DNA of 24,017 nt from UBA927 sp964367095 (GTDB lineage Bacteria > Patescibacteriota > Microgenomatia > UBA10105 > UBA927): positions 1 to 24,017 of the forward strand of contig CAYIXE010000010.1 in assembly GCA_964367095.1 (NCBI GenBank), given 5' to 3'. The translations under genes were made by a program, and so were the position numbers. Shown here piece by piece: positions 15,638 through 21,954 of the stretch (within the stretch, counting starts at the first letter, position 1; every line of letters begins with the position of its first letter). The notes under the pieces were generated by a model. That model was not told the origin of the DNA. It did no database searches and saw only the letters and a list, made by a program, of their open reading frames with translations.

Positions 15638-16669
15638 TCAGATGACCATAATTGTTCCGCGAAACATTCCCATGCTGCACATAAAGGCAAGTGAGCCTTT
15701 CGTATCCGGAGCGATAAATGTAATAGCTTCAGATTGTCCCACGCGAATAATTTTTTGAATTCCTAATTTAGGGATAGTAAATCCCTGGATACACCCGGCC
15801 CCGTTTTGATTGACAAGGTCCAAAGTGACTGTAGATCCGGATTGTATGGTAATATTTTTTGGATTTGTGGTATATCCCCTGGGGGTAAAATATATAGTTG
15901 CTTTATTTACTACTTGAGAAGGATTAGTAGCGATTGCCGTCTCGCCGCAAAAGCTGACCGCGCAGTTTATATTCGTAAGCATATTTTCAAATGTGAAGTT
16001 GCTGCCGCTTAAGGCTATAGCCCCATTTAGGTTGTAGAGTGCGATAAGAATGATGGCAGTGGCAGCTAGTTTGTTAAATATGATACTTAAGGATCCGCTC
16101 AGTTTCTTGGCGGCATATCCTAGCAAGAAAAATAGAGGAGAGGTGCCGAGGATAAAGGTAAACATGGTGATCCCACCGGAAAGGGGAGATCCGACTGAAA
16201 TGGCATATGCCATCATGGCTTGTGTTGTGCCGCAGGGAATAAGGATGGTTAATCCACCTAAAAGTGCTGGGCCAAAGATACTTTTGCTTTTTGATTGATT
16301 TTTTACGAGTCTTGTTAAGAATTTTGGGGGTTTTATGATAAAGTATCGAAAAATCGGATGAACATTTAGTAAATTAAGCGCTGTACCAATCATGAATATG
16401 GCAGCAAAGGATTGCATTAAAACGCGTGCAGTGAGGGATAATTGTATGACTGATCCTAGTGAACCTAATAATATGCCAAGAATGGTATATGCGATAAGAC
16501 GAGCGACAAGAAATGAAAGAATGGGAATTGCGTTTCCTTTGAGCGCTTCGTCTTTGAGTGTGTCGGATTCCTGTTGAGCGATAGAGGAGGCAAGAAGACC
16601 CCCCTGGACCGCCAAGCAGGAGAGTCCGCCGGTAAAAAGTCCTGTGATAAAAATTGATGTGAGGTCCAT
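15638..16669 (-). CDS. DsbD_2/TauE-like membrane protein fused to a C-terminal cupredoxin domain
   Basis: A 343-aa protein in two parts. Residues 1 to ~220 form about six membrane segments with the internally repeated DsbD/UreH-like pattern: GGLSCLAVQGG in the first half and LIPCGTTQAMM in the second, each with a cysteine in the membrane. Residues ~250-343 are a cupredoxin-like sandwich with GAGCIQGFTIPKLG and a C-terminal CSMGMFRG, whose Cys and Met residues suit a copper site. The family is known near copper exporters and CopZ. A role in moving or buffering copper at the membrane is inferred from that context. It lies 18 bases downstream of csoR and one base before the chaperone gene. Confidence 0.85.
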   Translation of the reverse strand: MDLTSIFITGLFTGGLSCLAVQGGLLASSIAQQESDTLKDEALKGNAIPILSFLVARLIAYTILGILLGSLGSVIQLSLTARVLMQSFAAIFMIGTALNLLNVHPIFRYFIIKPPKFLTRLVKNQSKSKSIFGPALLGGLTILIPCGTTQAMMAYAISVGSPLSGGITMFTFILGTSPLFFLLGYAAKKLSGSLSIIFNKLAATAIILIALYNLNGAIALSGSNFTFENMLTNINCAVSFCGETAIATNPSQVVNKATIYFTPRGYTTNPKNITIQSGSTVTLDLVNQNGAGCIQGFTIPKLGIQKIIRVGQSEAITFIAPDTKGSLAFMCSMGMFRGTIMVI

Positions 16670-16687
16670 ATACTATTATTACATGTA

Positions 16688-16960
16688 TTACATTGATTTT
16701 TTAAATACCTGCATTACTTCAGCGACTGCTTCATCTTGTCTGCCACCTTTTATGGCATCGGTGACGCAACTTTTTAAGTGGTGCTCAAGTGTCAGATTGT
16801 CAATTTCTTTTAATGCTTGTTGTATGGCATGGGATTGGTGAATCACCTTTATGCAATAGGTATCATCGTCAACCATTTGTACTACCTTTTTGAGGTGTCC
16901 TTGTACGATTTTGAATCGGTGTAAGATTCGTTCTTTTATATCCTTCGGTCTGTACGCCAT
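16688..16960 (-). CDS. csoR: Copper-sensing repressor CsoR
   Basis: A 90-aa all-helical repressor of the CsoR/RcnR family. Counting from the ATG at 16960 places Cys36, His61 and Cys65 exactly where M. tuberculosis CsoR has its Cu(I) ligands, in TYCIKVIHQ and EHHLKSC. This argues for copper rather than nickel or formaldehyde sensing. Cu(I) binding normally releases the protein from DNA. A palindromic operator lies immediately upstream at 16961-16981, so autoregulation of the whole six-gene operon is expected. The start is fixed by the promoter next to it. Confidence 0.93.
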   Translation of the reverse strand: MAYRPKDIKERILHRFKIVQGHLKKVVQMVDDDTYCIKVIHQSHAIQQALKEIDNLTLEHHLKSCVTDAIKGGRQDEAVAEVMQVFKKSM

Positions 16961-16981
16961 ATATCCCCCTATATGGGATAT
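16961..16981. promoter_or_regulatory. CsoR-type operator overlapping the csoR promoter
   Basis: ATATCCC (16961-16967) and GGGATAT (16975-16981) are perfect seven-base arms around a seven-base spacer. C-rich and G-rich halves flanked by TA-rich ends are typical of CsoR operators. It touches the csoR start codon and covers its likely -10, so binding would block transcription of the operon and might also affect the divergent cupin gene. Confidence 0.75.
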
Positions 16982-16994
16982 AATACACAGTCAA
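16968..16994 (-). promoter_or_regulatory. Promoter of the csoR copper operon
   Basis: On the minus strand TTGACT (16994-16989) and TATAGG (16973-16968) are separated by 15 bases, a short spacer. Seven bases separate the -10 from the csoR ATG, so the transcript should be leaderless. The -10 lies in the centre of the CsoR-like palindrome. Confidence 0.45.
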
Positions 16995-17025
16995 AATTTG
17001 TAGGTCAAGCAGGAAAAAAATAGAG

Positions 17026-17031
17026 TATACT
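17026..17031 (+). promoter_or_regulatory. -10 box of the cupin gene (leaderless)
   Basis: TATACT lies six bases before the ATG at 17038. No clear -35 is seen at 17-base spacing. A second candidate -10, TATAAT at 16979-16984, overlaps the edge of the CsoR-like operator and would give a leadered transcript. Confidence 0.4.
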
Positions 17032-17037
17032 GTATAT

Positions 17038-17421
17038 ATGATAGGATTTGTAGGAAATATAGAAGCGTTAACACTCTCAAACACGAACTTTCGACACGTA
17101 CTTTTTACGGGACAGCACGCACAATTGGTCGTCATGAGTTTGTTGCCAAATGAAGATATAGGATTTGAGGTACACGAAATAGTTGACCAGTTTTTCCGAA
17201 TTGAAAAAGGTGAAGGGAAAGTTATTATTGACAGTGTAGAGTATGTGATAAAGGATGGGGATGCGTTTATCGTTCCAGCAGGGACAAAACATAATGTAAT
17301 CAATACGTCTTCTACCAATCCGCTCAAACTCTATACGGTTTATTCGCCGCCGCATCATAAAGACGGTATTACCCACCAAACGAAGTCTGAGGCTCAGGCC
17401 GATCAATCAGATCATATTTAA
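17038..17421 (+). CDS. Small cupin-domain protein
   Basis: A 127-aa single-domain cupin. Motif 1 is visible as EVHEIVDQFFRIEKGEG (His46, Gln51, with Glu44) and motif 2 as IVPAGTKHNVIN (His85), giving a normal set of metal ligands. The acidic, His-rich tail (HHKDGITHQTKSEAEA-like) follows a pattern I recall from small bacterial cupins of unknown substrate. It diverges from csoR and shares the intergenic region with the copper operon, so it may be influenced by copper, but nothing in the protein itself shows a copper role. The membrane protein starts 20 bases downstream. Confidence 0.85.
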   Translation: MIGFVGNIEALTLSNTNFRHVLFTGQHAQLVVMSLLPNEDIGFEVHEIVDQFFRIEKGEGKVIIDSVEYVIKDGDAFIVPAGTKHNVINTSSTNPLKLYTVYSPPHHKDGITHQTKSEAQADQSDHI

Positions 17422-17441
17422 GATTTGTTTCTAACAGTATC

Positions 17442-17756
17442 ATGACAATAGAACTTTTACGACAATTTCGCGTGGGAGGATACGCACTATTTGATCTGGT
17501 ATTATCTTTTCTTGGCATTTTCATACTCTCTCCTGTTCTGTCGAAAATTTTTCATACAGTGCATATAGAAATTCCAACGAAAAGCTGGCTCTTATTCACC
17601 CTGCCTATTGGTATTTTGACTCATATTATTACTGGCAATAGAACGCGTATGACGAAAGACTTCCTTGATCCGCAAGGCCATTTTCTTTTAAAAATATTGA
17701 TTATTGGATTACTCCTTTATGGATTAAAAGGAATAACAATATTGAAGAAAGGGTGA
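17442..17756 (+). CDS. Conserved small membrane protein of unknown function
   Basis: A 104-aa protein with three probable membrane segments: about residues 14-34 (YALFDLVLSFLGIFILS), 47-62 (SWLLFTLPIGILTHII) and 83-99 (LLKILIIGLLLYGLKGI). Polar connecting segments contain GNRTRMTKDFLDPQGH, which looks conserved in style. I recall similar small membrane proteins in Bacteroidetes and candidate phyla but cannot name a family or function. It follows the cupin by 20 bases on the same strand and may be co-transcribed with it. It converges on the nucleotidyltransferase gene. Confidence 0.7.
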   Translation: MTIELLRQFRVGGYALFDLVLSFLGIFILSPVLSKIFHTVHIEIPTKSWLLFTLPIGILTHIITGNRTRMTKDFLDPQGHFLLKILIIGLLLYGLKGITILKKG

Positions 17757-17795
17757 AAAAATAATTTGGTTCGGTCGGTCAATAATAAGCTTGTT

Positions 17796-18377
17796 TTATA
17801 AATACTGTTCTAGGTTGATAGATGGTAATTGTTTAAGATTTTTCGTCAAGCCAAGTTTTTTTGCCCATAGGTGTAAGTATTTTTTGTCTAATCGTTTCTC
17901 TTGAATTTGATAGACGAATGCTGCATCAACCATGTGTTTTTCAAGATTCGCTTTTTTGTTCCATCGAAGTTTTTGGAGGATGGTATCCTCAGCGGATGCT
18001 ATTGCAGTTTTATTACCAAGTACGGTTACGAATTTTCGTCTTTGAAATCTCGATTGATCAAATAAATTCTTAGTAAGAATCCAGACATCAATGTGTAATA
18101 GGGTTTGGCGATGGATTATCTGGAATACTGCTTTATTTTGTATCCCTTCACGAACTGCATCCTTCTGTGTAGAAAATTCCAGGGGAAGAGTATCAAGTGC
18201 CTTGAGGACGCGGTCGATATCCTTGGGGTAGAGTTCTACAACAAAATCAATATCGTGAGACGCCCTCGGGCGACCATAAAAGATGACGCTCCATGCGCCA
18301 GTGATCATGTATGGGATAGTGTGTTTTGCAAAAAAAGTCGCAAGGGAAGTGAGAAGTGACGCTTGATCGGTTTCCAT
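17796..18377 (-). CDS. Nucleotidyltransferase, AbiEii/MNT-like (possible toxin-antitoxin component)
   Basis: A 193-aa minimal nucleotidyltransferase-fold protein. The N-terminal motif MITGAWSVIFYGRPRASHDIDFVV contains the Gly-x-x-Ser turn and the metal-binding Asp42-x-Asp44. A third acidic residue, Asp97, lies in HIDVWIL. SAEDTILQKLRW follows, typical of AbiEii/DUF-type nucleotidyltransferases that protect or modify tRNA or a partner protein. The frame is open to 18470, but that would overlap the small gene at 18385-18531. METDQASLL at 18377, seven bases after that gene's stop, is preferred. The two genes form a compact pair like known NTase toxin-antitoxin modules. Substrate unknown. Confidence 0.8.
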   Translation of the reverse strand: METDQASLLTSLATFFAKHTIPYMITGAWSVIFYGRPRASHDIDFVVELYPKDIDRVLKALDTLPLEFSTQKDAVREGIQNKAVFQIIHRQTLLHIDVWILTKNLFDQSRFQRRKFVTVLGNKTAIASAEDTILQKLRWNKKANLEKHMVDAAFVYQIQEKRLDKKYLHLWAKKLGLTKNLKQLPSINLEQYL

Positions 18378-18384
18378 GAGTGTA

Positions 18385-18531
18385 TTATGCGCCTGTGGTG
18401 CGTATCCCATCTTTTCGGACATTACGAACAAATTGGGATAATTGCATGGCGATACGGATTTTTTTATCACCGGACATTTTTTTGTATTGTTTAAGTAAAA
18501 ATGGAATGATTTTTTTCATGTGCTCGAGCAT
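18385..18531 (-). CDS. 48-aa basic helical protein, partner of the nucleotidyltransferase
   Basis: A short frame in a different phase from the nucleotidyltransferase, starting MLEHMKKIIPFLLKQYKKM and continuing SGDKKIRIAMQLSQFVRNVR. It is basic and predicted helical. The second part resembles the R-x-x-x-A-x-x-L-S pattern of small proteins encoded before nucleotidyltransferases (from memory, not searched). It has its own -10 (TATAGT, 18541-18546) nine bases before the ATG and ends seven bases before the next start. It is probably real because it explains an otherwise awkward N-terminal extension of the downstream frame. Met5 (18519) is an alternative start. A regulatory or antitoxin-like role is inference. 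Confidence 0.6.
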   Translation of the reverse strand: MLEHMKKIIPFLLKQYKKMSGDKKIRIAMQLSQFVRNVRKDGIRTTGA

Positions 18532-18540
18532 CGCAAATCT

Positions 18541-18546
18541 ACTATA
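18541..18546 (-). promoter_or_regulatory. -10 box of the small ORF-nucleotidyltransferase pair
   Basis: TATAGT on the minus strand lies nine bases before the ATG at 18531, inside the 24-base gap after the preceding gene. No convincing -35 is seen. Confidence 0.35.
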
Positions 18547-18555
18547 CCCATAAGT

Positions 18556-19062
18556 TTACCATTTTTTATTACCAATGTAACTTAATGCGTCAATGTTTGG
18601 ATCGTATAATTCAATTAAATCCAAATCGGGACGGTTTGGAAGTACTCGAGCGCTTTTGATTATTTTCCCATCAAAGAGTGACTGTTTAAGTTTCGTATAT
18701 TCTTCTGGCTCTAAGTAGAAATCTACGTCACCCACCTGTGGCTTGTTTGGATCAGGCCTGCGAATATACAGATATCTGTAGGTAGTCGTTGGAATATCAT
18801 TCTTTGCTGGGATAACAATTTGTTTATAAAGTCGAAAATATTTTCCATATACACTAATAGACTTATCCGTTAACTCTGCTTGTAACTTTGTAAGGAACGC
18901 GTACTCGTCATCATAGTGACAAAAAACTCCTATATTCCCGGCAACAGGTAAATATCTCTCCATAGATTGCATGCATAACGAATGGCAAGCAAAATGGATA
19001 TGCGCTATTGCTTTCATCATCTGCTCTTTATCTTGTATCGGACTAAATTGGTACAGTTTCAT
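18556..19062 (-). CDS. Hypothetical protein
   Basis: A 168-aa soluble protein that I do not recognise. Notable segments are AHIHFACHSL, GNIGVFCHYDDEYAFLTKL, YRYLYIRRPDPNKPQVGDVD, then FYLEPEEYTKLK, and a C-terminal ending in SYIGNKKW. There is no signal peptide or membrane segment. Mixed alpha/beta content and clustered His, Cys and Asp hint at an enzyme or binding domain, but no catalytic motif can be named. Its ATG overlaps the stop of the upstream gene (ATGA at 19059-19062), so the two are translationally coupled and probably work together. Confidence 0.75.
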   Translation of the reverse strand: MKLYQFSPIQDKEQMMKAIAHIHFACHSLCMQSMERYLPVAGNIGVFCHYDDEYAFLTKLQAELTDKSISVYGKYFRLYKQIVIPAKNDIPTTTYRYLYIRRPDPNKPQVGDVDFYLEPEEYTKLKQSLFDGKIIKSARVLPNRPDLDLIELYDPNIDALSYIGNKKW

Positions 19063-19559
19063 GTTAATTTTATTAATCGGAGGCGACCCAGTTTCTCCAA
19101 ATATTTATTATATGGGACAGTAATTACTTCAGCATTCTGTAGGCCAAACTCTTTTTCAATTGTTTCATGCTGGTTTTGGGGATAATACAAAATGACGGAA
19201 TGCAGAAAATCGTTGATTGTATACAGGCAGACAGTTCCATTCTTGTACTCATACTCCGTGTATGCCATTTTTATAATGCTCGCATTTGTATATCCTTTGC
19301 CTTTAAGCCATACAAGTCCCGCTTTTTTATCTTCAATTGGCTTGTGTTCTGTCATTGTAAACCGACCATCACTTTCTTTCAGAACGTGAACCTCATATCT
19401 GTCTACATATTCAACGAACTTTTCCACGTCATTGCCTGCGTGCTGTCCATAATAATGGGTGGAGACAATTTTTTTTCGCTTTTTTGCGCCTTTTTCTTTA
19501 AGAATTTTCAATATTTTTGTGAATGGATTCACGAGGTATTTCTTTTCCTGAGGTTTCAT
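19059..19559 (-). CDS. Hypothetical protein, faintly CYTH-like
   Basis: A 166-aa soluble protein. The first ~30 residues are very basic (KEKGAKKRKK). The middle has EYVDRYEVHVLKESDGRFTM and GLVWLKGKGY. The C-terminal half (VCLYTINDFLHSVILYYP, then EKEFGLQNAEVITVPY and NKYLEKLGRL) alternates strands and charged residues in a way that faintly recalls CYTH/adenylate-cyclase-IV tunnels; the EXEXK signature is not seen, so the comparison is weak. A perfect TATAAT lies six bases before the ATG, pointing to a leaderless mRNA. It overlaps the next gene by four bases. Confidence 0.7.
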   Translation of the reverse strand: MKPQEKKYLVNPFTKILKILKEKGAKKRKKIVSTHYYGQHAGNDVEKFVEYVDRYEVHVLKESDGRFTMTEHKPIEDKKAGLVWLKGKGYTNASIIKMAYTEYEYKNGTVCLYTINDFLHSVILYYPQNQHETIEKEFGLQNAEVITVPYNKYLEKLGRLRLIKLT

Positions 19560-19565
19560 GCAACG

Positions 19566-19571
19566 ATTATA
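19566..19571 (-). promoter_or_regulatory. -10 box of the two-gene hypothetical operon (leaderless)
   Basis: A perfect TATAAT on the minus strand ends six bases before the ATG at 19559. A -35 at the right spacing is not evident. Confidence 0.5.
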
Positions 19572-19707
19572 TCAAATCCAATATTACGAAATTCGAAGGT
19601 TTAACTGCTGGTGTAGTATATAGTATATTAGTTTGTCTATGCGCTCTAAACTATCAAATGCTTCCCCGCGAGGATTCCCTACGTCGCTTCGCTCCTCAGG
19701 ACTCACC

Positions 19708-19748
19708 AGGAGTAGAATTCGTCGATTAGAATCGACTCATTAACTCCT
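19708..19748. repeat. Nested inverted repeat
   Basis: Outer arms AGGAGT (19708-19713) and ACTCCT (19743-19748) enclose inner arms GTCGATT (19721-19727) and AATCGAC (19730-19736), separated by only AG. The inner part includes TCGATTAG, a word also present in both end elements of the window (36-44 and 23973-23981). Confidence 0.6.
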
Positions 19749-19755
19749 AGATTGC

Positions 19756-19790
19756 GAACCATCGGTTCTCATAAGGACTCTTTCGGGTCT
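19756..19790. repeat. Two adjacent small hairpins
   Basis: GAACC (19756-19760) pairs with GGTTC (19764-19768) around ATC. About ten bases further, GACTC and GGGTC can pair around TTTC with one G-T pair. They continue the run of inverted repeats in this segment. Confidence 0.4.
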
Positions 19791-19804
19791 TCACTTTTTT
19801 CTAG

Positions 19805-19918
19805 CTCGAATCATGGGACTCGTATCGAAGGGTAGACTGGATCAATGAGATCGAATACCTAGAGCCAACCTACCAGGAAACGCAGAAGTTTTTATCGGAA
19901 AAATTTGTGAGTGCCTAG
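19805..19918 (+). pseudogene. Possible coding relic (37 codons, no start)
   Basis: An open stretch bounded by TAG at 19802 and TAG at 19916 encodes LESWDSYRRVDWINE followed by IEYLEPTYQETQKFLSEKF. Its composition looks more protein-like than random, with no ATG and no ribosome site. It could be the C-terminal scrap of a decayed gene such as a recombinase or transposase, but no motif supports a family. Confidence 0.2.
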
Positions 19919-19978
19919 TTTATTTCGTATAGCGTAAGTACCCAAATACGGTGACTATCTCTATACGACTTAAACAGC

Positions 19979-20713
19979 TCAATCTTTCGTAGAGGTTAAT
20001 AATGGCTTTTCCCAGCCAAAGCATGTTTCTCGATTTTTTAACTTATCGAAGGCATTGGCACAACTCTGGTCCAATTTGGTAAATTCCTGCAATACACTTA
20101 CCACTTCCTCAATAAATCCGCCCACTTCACCATCTGAGTCATCAACTCCGCCAGTACACAACTTTTTATCTAATCTCAAGAGTAAATCGACCAATAATTC
20201 GGCTGTTTGAATACTTACTGGCAAATCAGAAACAATAGCTGATAATCGATTACAACCTTCGGAAAGTGAGTTTTGATAATCAAACCAAGTTCGTGACGGA
20301 CCAGTATAGGCCTTGATATAGCGAAGTGCAGAGGTAATCGTCTGTTTTATAGCTGATAACTCACCTTCTGATAAAGTCCCCAACTTCCCACTACAAGCTG
20401 GATTTTGCACCAGCTTCTTATCATTGTCGGTCAATGGCTTTCCGTCCTGAACCACATAAATTGCCAAGGCCAACATATGTTTGCAATATGTGTCATTTTT
20501 ACCCAGGTAACAAGAACAATAAGCGTATCGAAAATTTCGCGCTTCCACCGAGACTCGATATGGTTTTGTTCCCATTACAACGGCTGTGTATGATCGAATG
20601 CTTTCTTCAACTTGGGTCACCCTGCCACTCTCATACAAAGCTACGGCCTTTTCAAACGTAGGCCCGTCCGTGGCAAACTTGATTTTATCGAGGGTAAAAT
20701 CGGGTGGGTTCAT
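19979..20713 (-). CDS. SWIM zinc-finger protein
   Basis: A 244-aa protein with a SWIM zinc finger at residues 66-79: CSC at 66-68, then eight residues, then CKH at 77-79, matching C-x-C-xn-C-x-H. The N-terminal part (FTLDKIKFATDGPTFEKA, then ALYESGRV) is the usual lead-in of SWIM proteins. The C-terminal ~150 residues are helical and uncharacterised. SWIM domains bind DNA or proteins. The open frame runs to 20803, but the overlap with the RhuM gene is removed by starting at MNPPDFTLDK (20713), one base after the RhuM stop. It forms a pair with RhuM and may be its functional partner (inference). Confidence 0.82.
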   Translation of the reverse strand: MNPPDFTLDKIKFATDGPTFEKAVALYESGRVTQVEESIRSYTAVVMGTKPYRVSVEARNFRYAYCSCYLGKNDTYCKHMLALAIYVVQDGKPLTDNDKKLVQNPACSGKLGTLSEGELSAIKQTITSALRYIKAYTGPSRTWFDYQNSLSEGCNRLSAIVSDLPVSIQTAELLVDLLLRLDKKLCTGGVDDSDGEVGGFIEEVVSVLQEFTKLDQSCANAFDKLKNRETCFGWEKPLLTSTKD

Positions 20714-20714
20714 A

Positions 20715-21731
20715 TTATTTGTTTCCACTCTTGAGTAATTTTTTAACCACTTTATCAAAGTCGGAAATGTAGTGTTTATCCTGCTTTTTTTTGAATACTT
20801 CATATTCCTTTAACGCTAGAGTCTCGGCCACTTCATGGCTAATCTTTCCAGCATTGGTCAAAATCTCGTATTCACTAAACTTCAAAAAGGCGTTAAGTTT
20901 TTCTACCCAATCCTTCATGGTCATGGCTCTGCCACGCGAAGCCTGTAACTCAGCGTAATCCAAATACATATTTCCGATGCTATTGAGATGAGTTAACTCT
21001 TTTTTATCCAGATAGTTTTTGGCAATCACAACGTCGCTTGGCATAATCTTACCTTCCGGTGATCGTCGCCAAGAAGTTAATCCCATTTTTTCTTTTTTAT
21101 TACTGACACGGTCTACTATGATCTCTGCTGCAGTTTTGCCGGTAATGGCAAAATGAAGCTTATTTTGGACAGTCGCAAAAAATTGTTTACTCTCATACGC
21201 TTGAGGCGAGTAATCAATTGCTGTGGCATAAATATCAGTGATCTTTTGATAGATCATTCGTTCGCTAGTACGGATGTCTTTAATTTCTTCGTAGAGCTCG
21301 TCAAAATATCTTGCGCTAAAACGGGAACCATACTTCATCCGATTAGTATCTAGGACATAACCTTTGTGGATATAGTTTTTTAGAATTCCCGTCGTCCACT
21401 GGCGAAACTGTGCGCCGCGTTCAGAACTGACACGATAACCAACAGCGATAATCGCCTCAAGGCTATAGAAGGTAACCTTTCGGGAAACTTCTCTTTCTCC
21501 TTCTTTTTGAACTACCGAGAATTCCTCGATAGTTGATTCTTGGTCAACCTCATTTTCTTGATAAATATTCTTTAAATGAAGCGAAACATTATCTATCGAG
21601 CAATCAAAAAGCTCAGCCATTTTCTTCTGGGTAAGCCATATATTCTCTTTTGCGAACAAGACTTCGATATTTACTGACCCATCAGGGGTTTGGTAGAAAG
21701 CTATTTGATTGTCTGGTAGTTTTTTAATCAT
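20715..21731 (-). CDS. RhuM (virulence protein) family protein
   Basis: A 338-aa member of the RhuM family, named after a Salmonella pathogenicity-island gene of unknown biochemical function and common on mobile islands. The N-terminal domain has FYQTPDGSVNIEV and ENIWLTQKKMAELFDCSIDN, a helix-turn-helix-like pattern. The core continues with TFYSLEAIIAVGYRVSSERG, then AQFRQWTTGILKNYIHKGY, both strongly conserved in the family. The open frame continues to 21782, but an inverted repeat with a T-run lies there. MIKKLPDNQI at 21731 is the natural start, with TATACT 13 bases upstream. It is followed by the SWIM gene with a one-base gap. Confidence 0.92.
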   Translation of the reverse strand: MIKKLPDNQIAFYQTPDGSVNIEVLFAKENIWLTQKKMAELFDCSIDNVSLHLKNIYQENEVDQESTIEEFSVVQKEGEREVSRKVTFYSLEAIIAVGYRVSSERGAQFRQWTTGILKNYIHKGYVLDTNRMKYGSRFSARYFDELYEEIKDIRTSERMIYQKITDIYATAIDYSPQAYESKQFFATVQNKLHFAITGKTAAEIIVDRVSNKKEKMGLTSWRRSPEGKIMPSDVVIAKNYLDKKELTHLNSIGNMYLDYAELQASRGRAMTMKDWVEKLNAFLKFSEYEILTNAGKISHEVAETLALKEYEVFKKKQDKHYISDFDKVVKKLLKSGNK

Positions 21732-21774
21732 ATGAATCAAGACAAGTATAACTCTTCTGGCAATTTTCATAAAA

Positions 21775-21801
21775 CCTAACATCTGCGTTTGAGTTGTTAG
21801 G
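21775..21801 (-). terminator. Inverted repeat, possible terminator upstream of rhuM
   Basis: CCTAACA (21775-21781) and TGTTAGG (21795-21801) form a perfect seven-base stem. On the minus strand it is followed by TTTTAT. It probably ends the methyltransferase/ATP-grasp transcript before the RhuM promoter. It also argues against the longer RhuM start. The loop is 13 bases, so the call is moderate. Confidence 0.45.
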
Positions 21802-21954
21802 GTTTAATGAGCTTTTCCTTACATTTACCAAAGGGGTGGAATTTTGGACGTGTGTCCATTTGTGTCATTTAGTGGTTGTTTATTTACAGTAATAATGTAT
21901 CAAGTAAATGAGTTGTTTTCAATAAATTCTTTCAGCTCTGCAAAATGGATGTTG

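Larger units (their letters stand above)
19572..19978. other. Non-coding segment rich in inverted repeats
   Basis: About 400 bases hold no convincing gene on either strand. Several short inverted repeats cluster between 19692 and 19790 (listed separately). A 37-codon open stretch on the + strand (19805-19918) between two stops reads like protein (WINEIEYLEPTYQETQKF) but has no start codon of its own and may be a relic. A run around 19672-19700 carries alternating GAAGCGACG/GGAGCGAAGC-like words on the minus strand, seen by memory in dispersed bacterial repeats. It may be a mobile-element scar, a structured RNA or an integration site. Confidence 0.5.

Noticed and set aside
16869..17327. 152-codon minus-strand frame opposite the cupin and csoR promoters
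   Set aside because: It runs through the CsoR operator and a clear cupin gene on the other strand; composition is low-complexity.
19167..19604. 145-codon + strand frame opposite the gene at 19059-19559
   Set aside because: It is Phe/Ile-rich antisense shadow sequence with no ribosome site; the minus-strand gene has a promoter and coupled partner.
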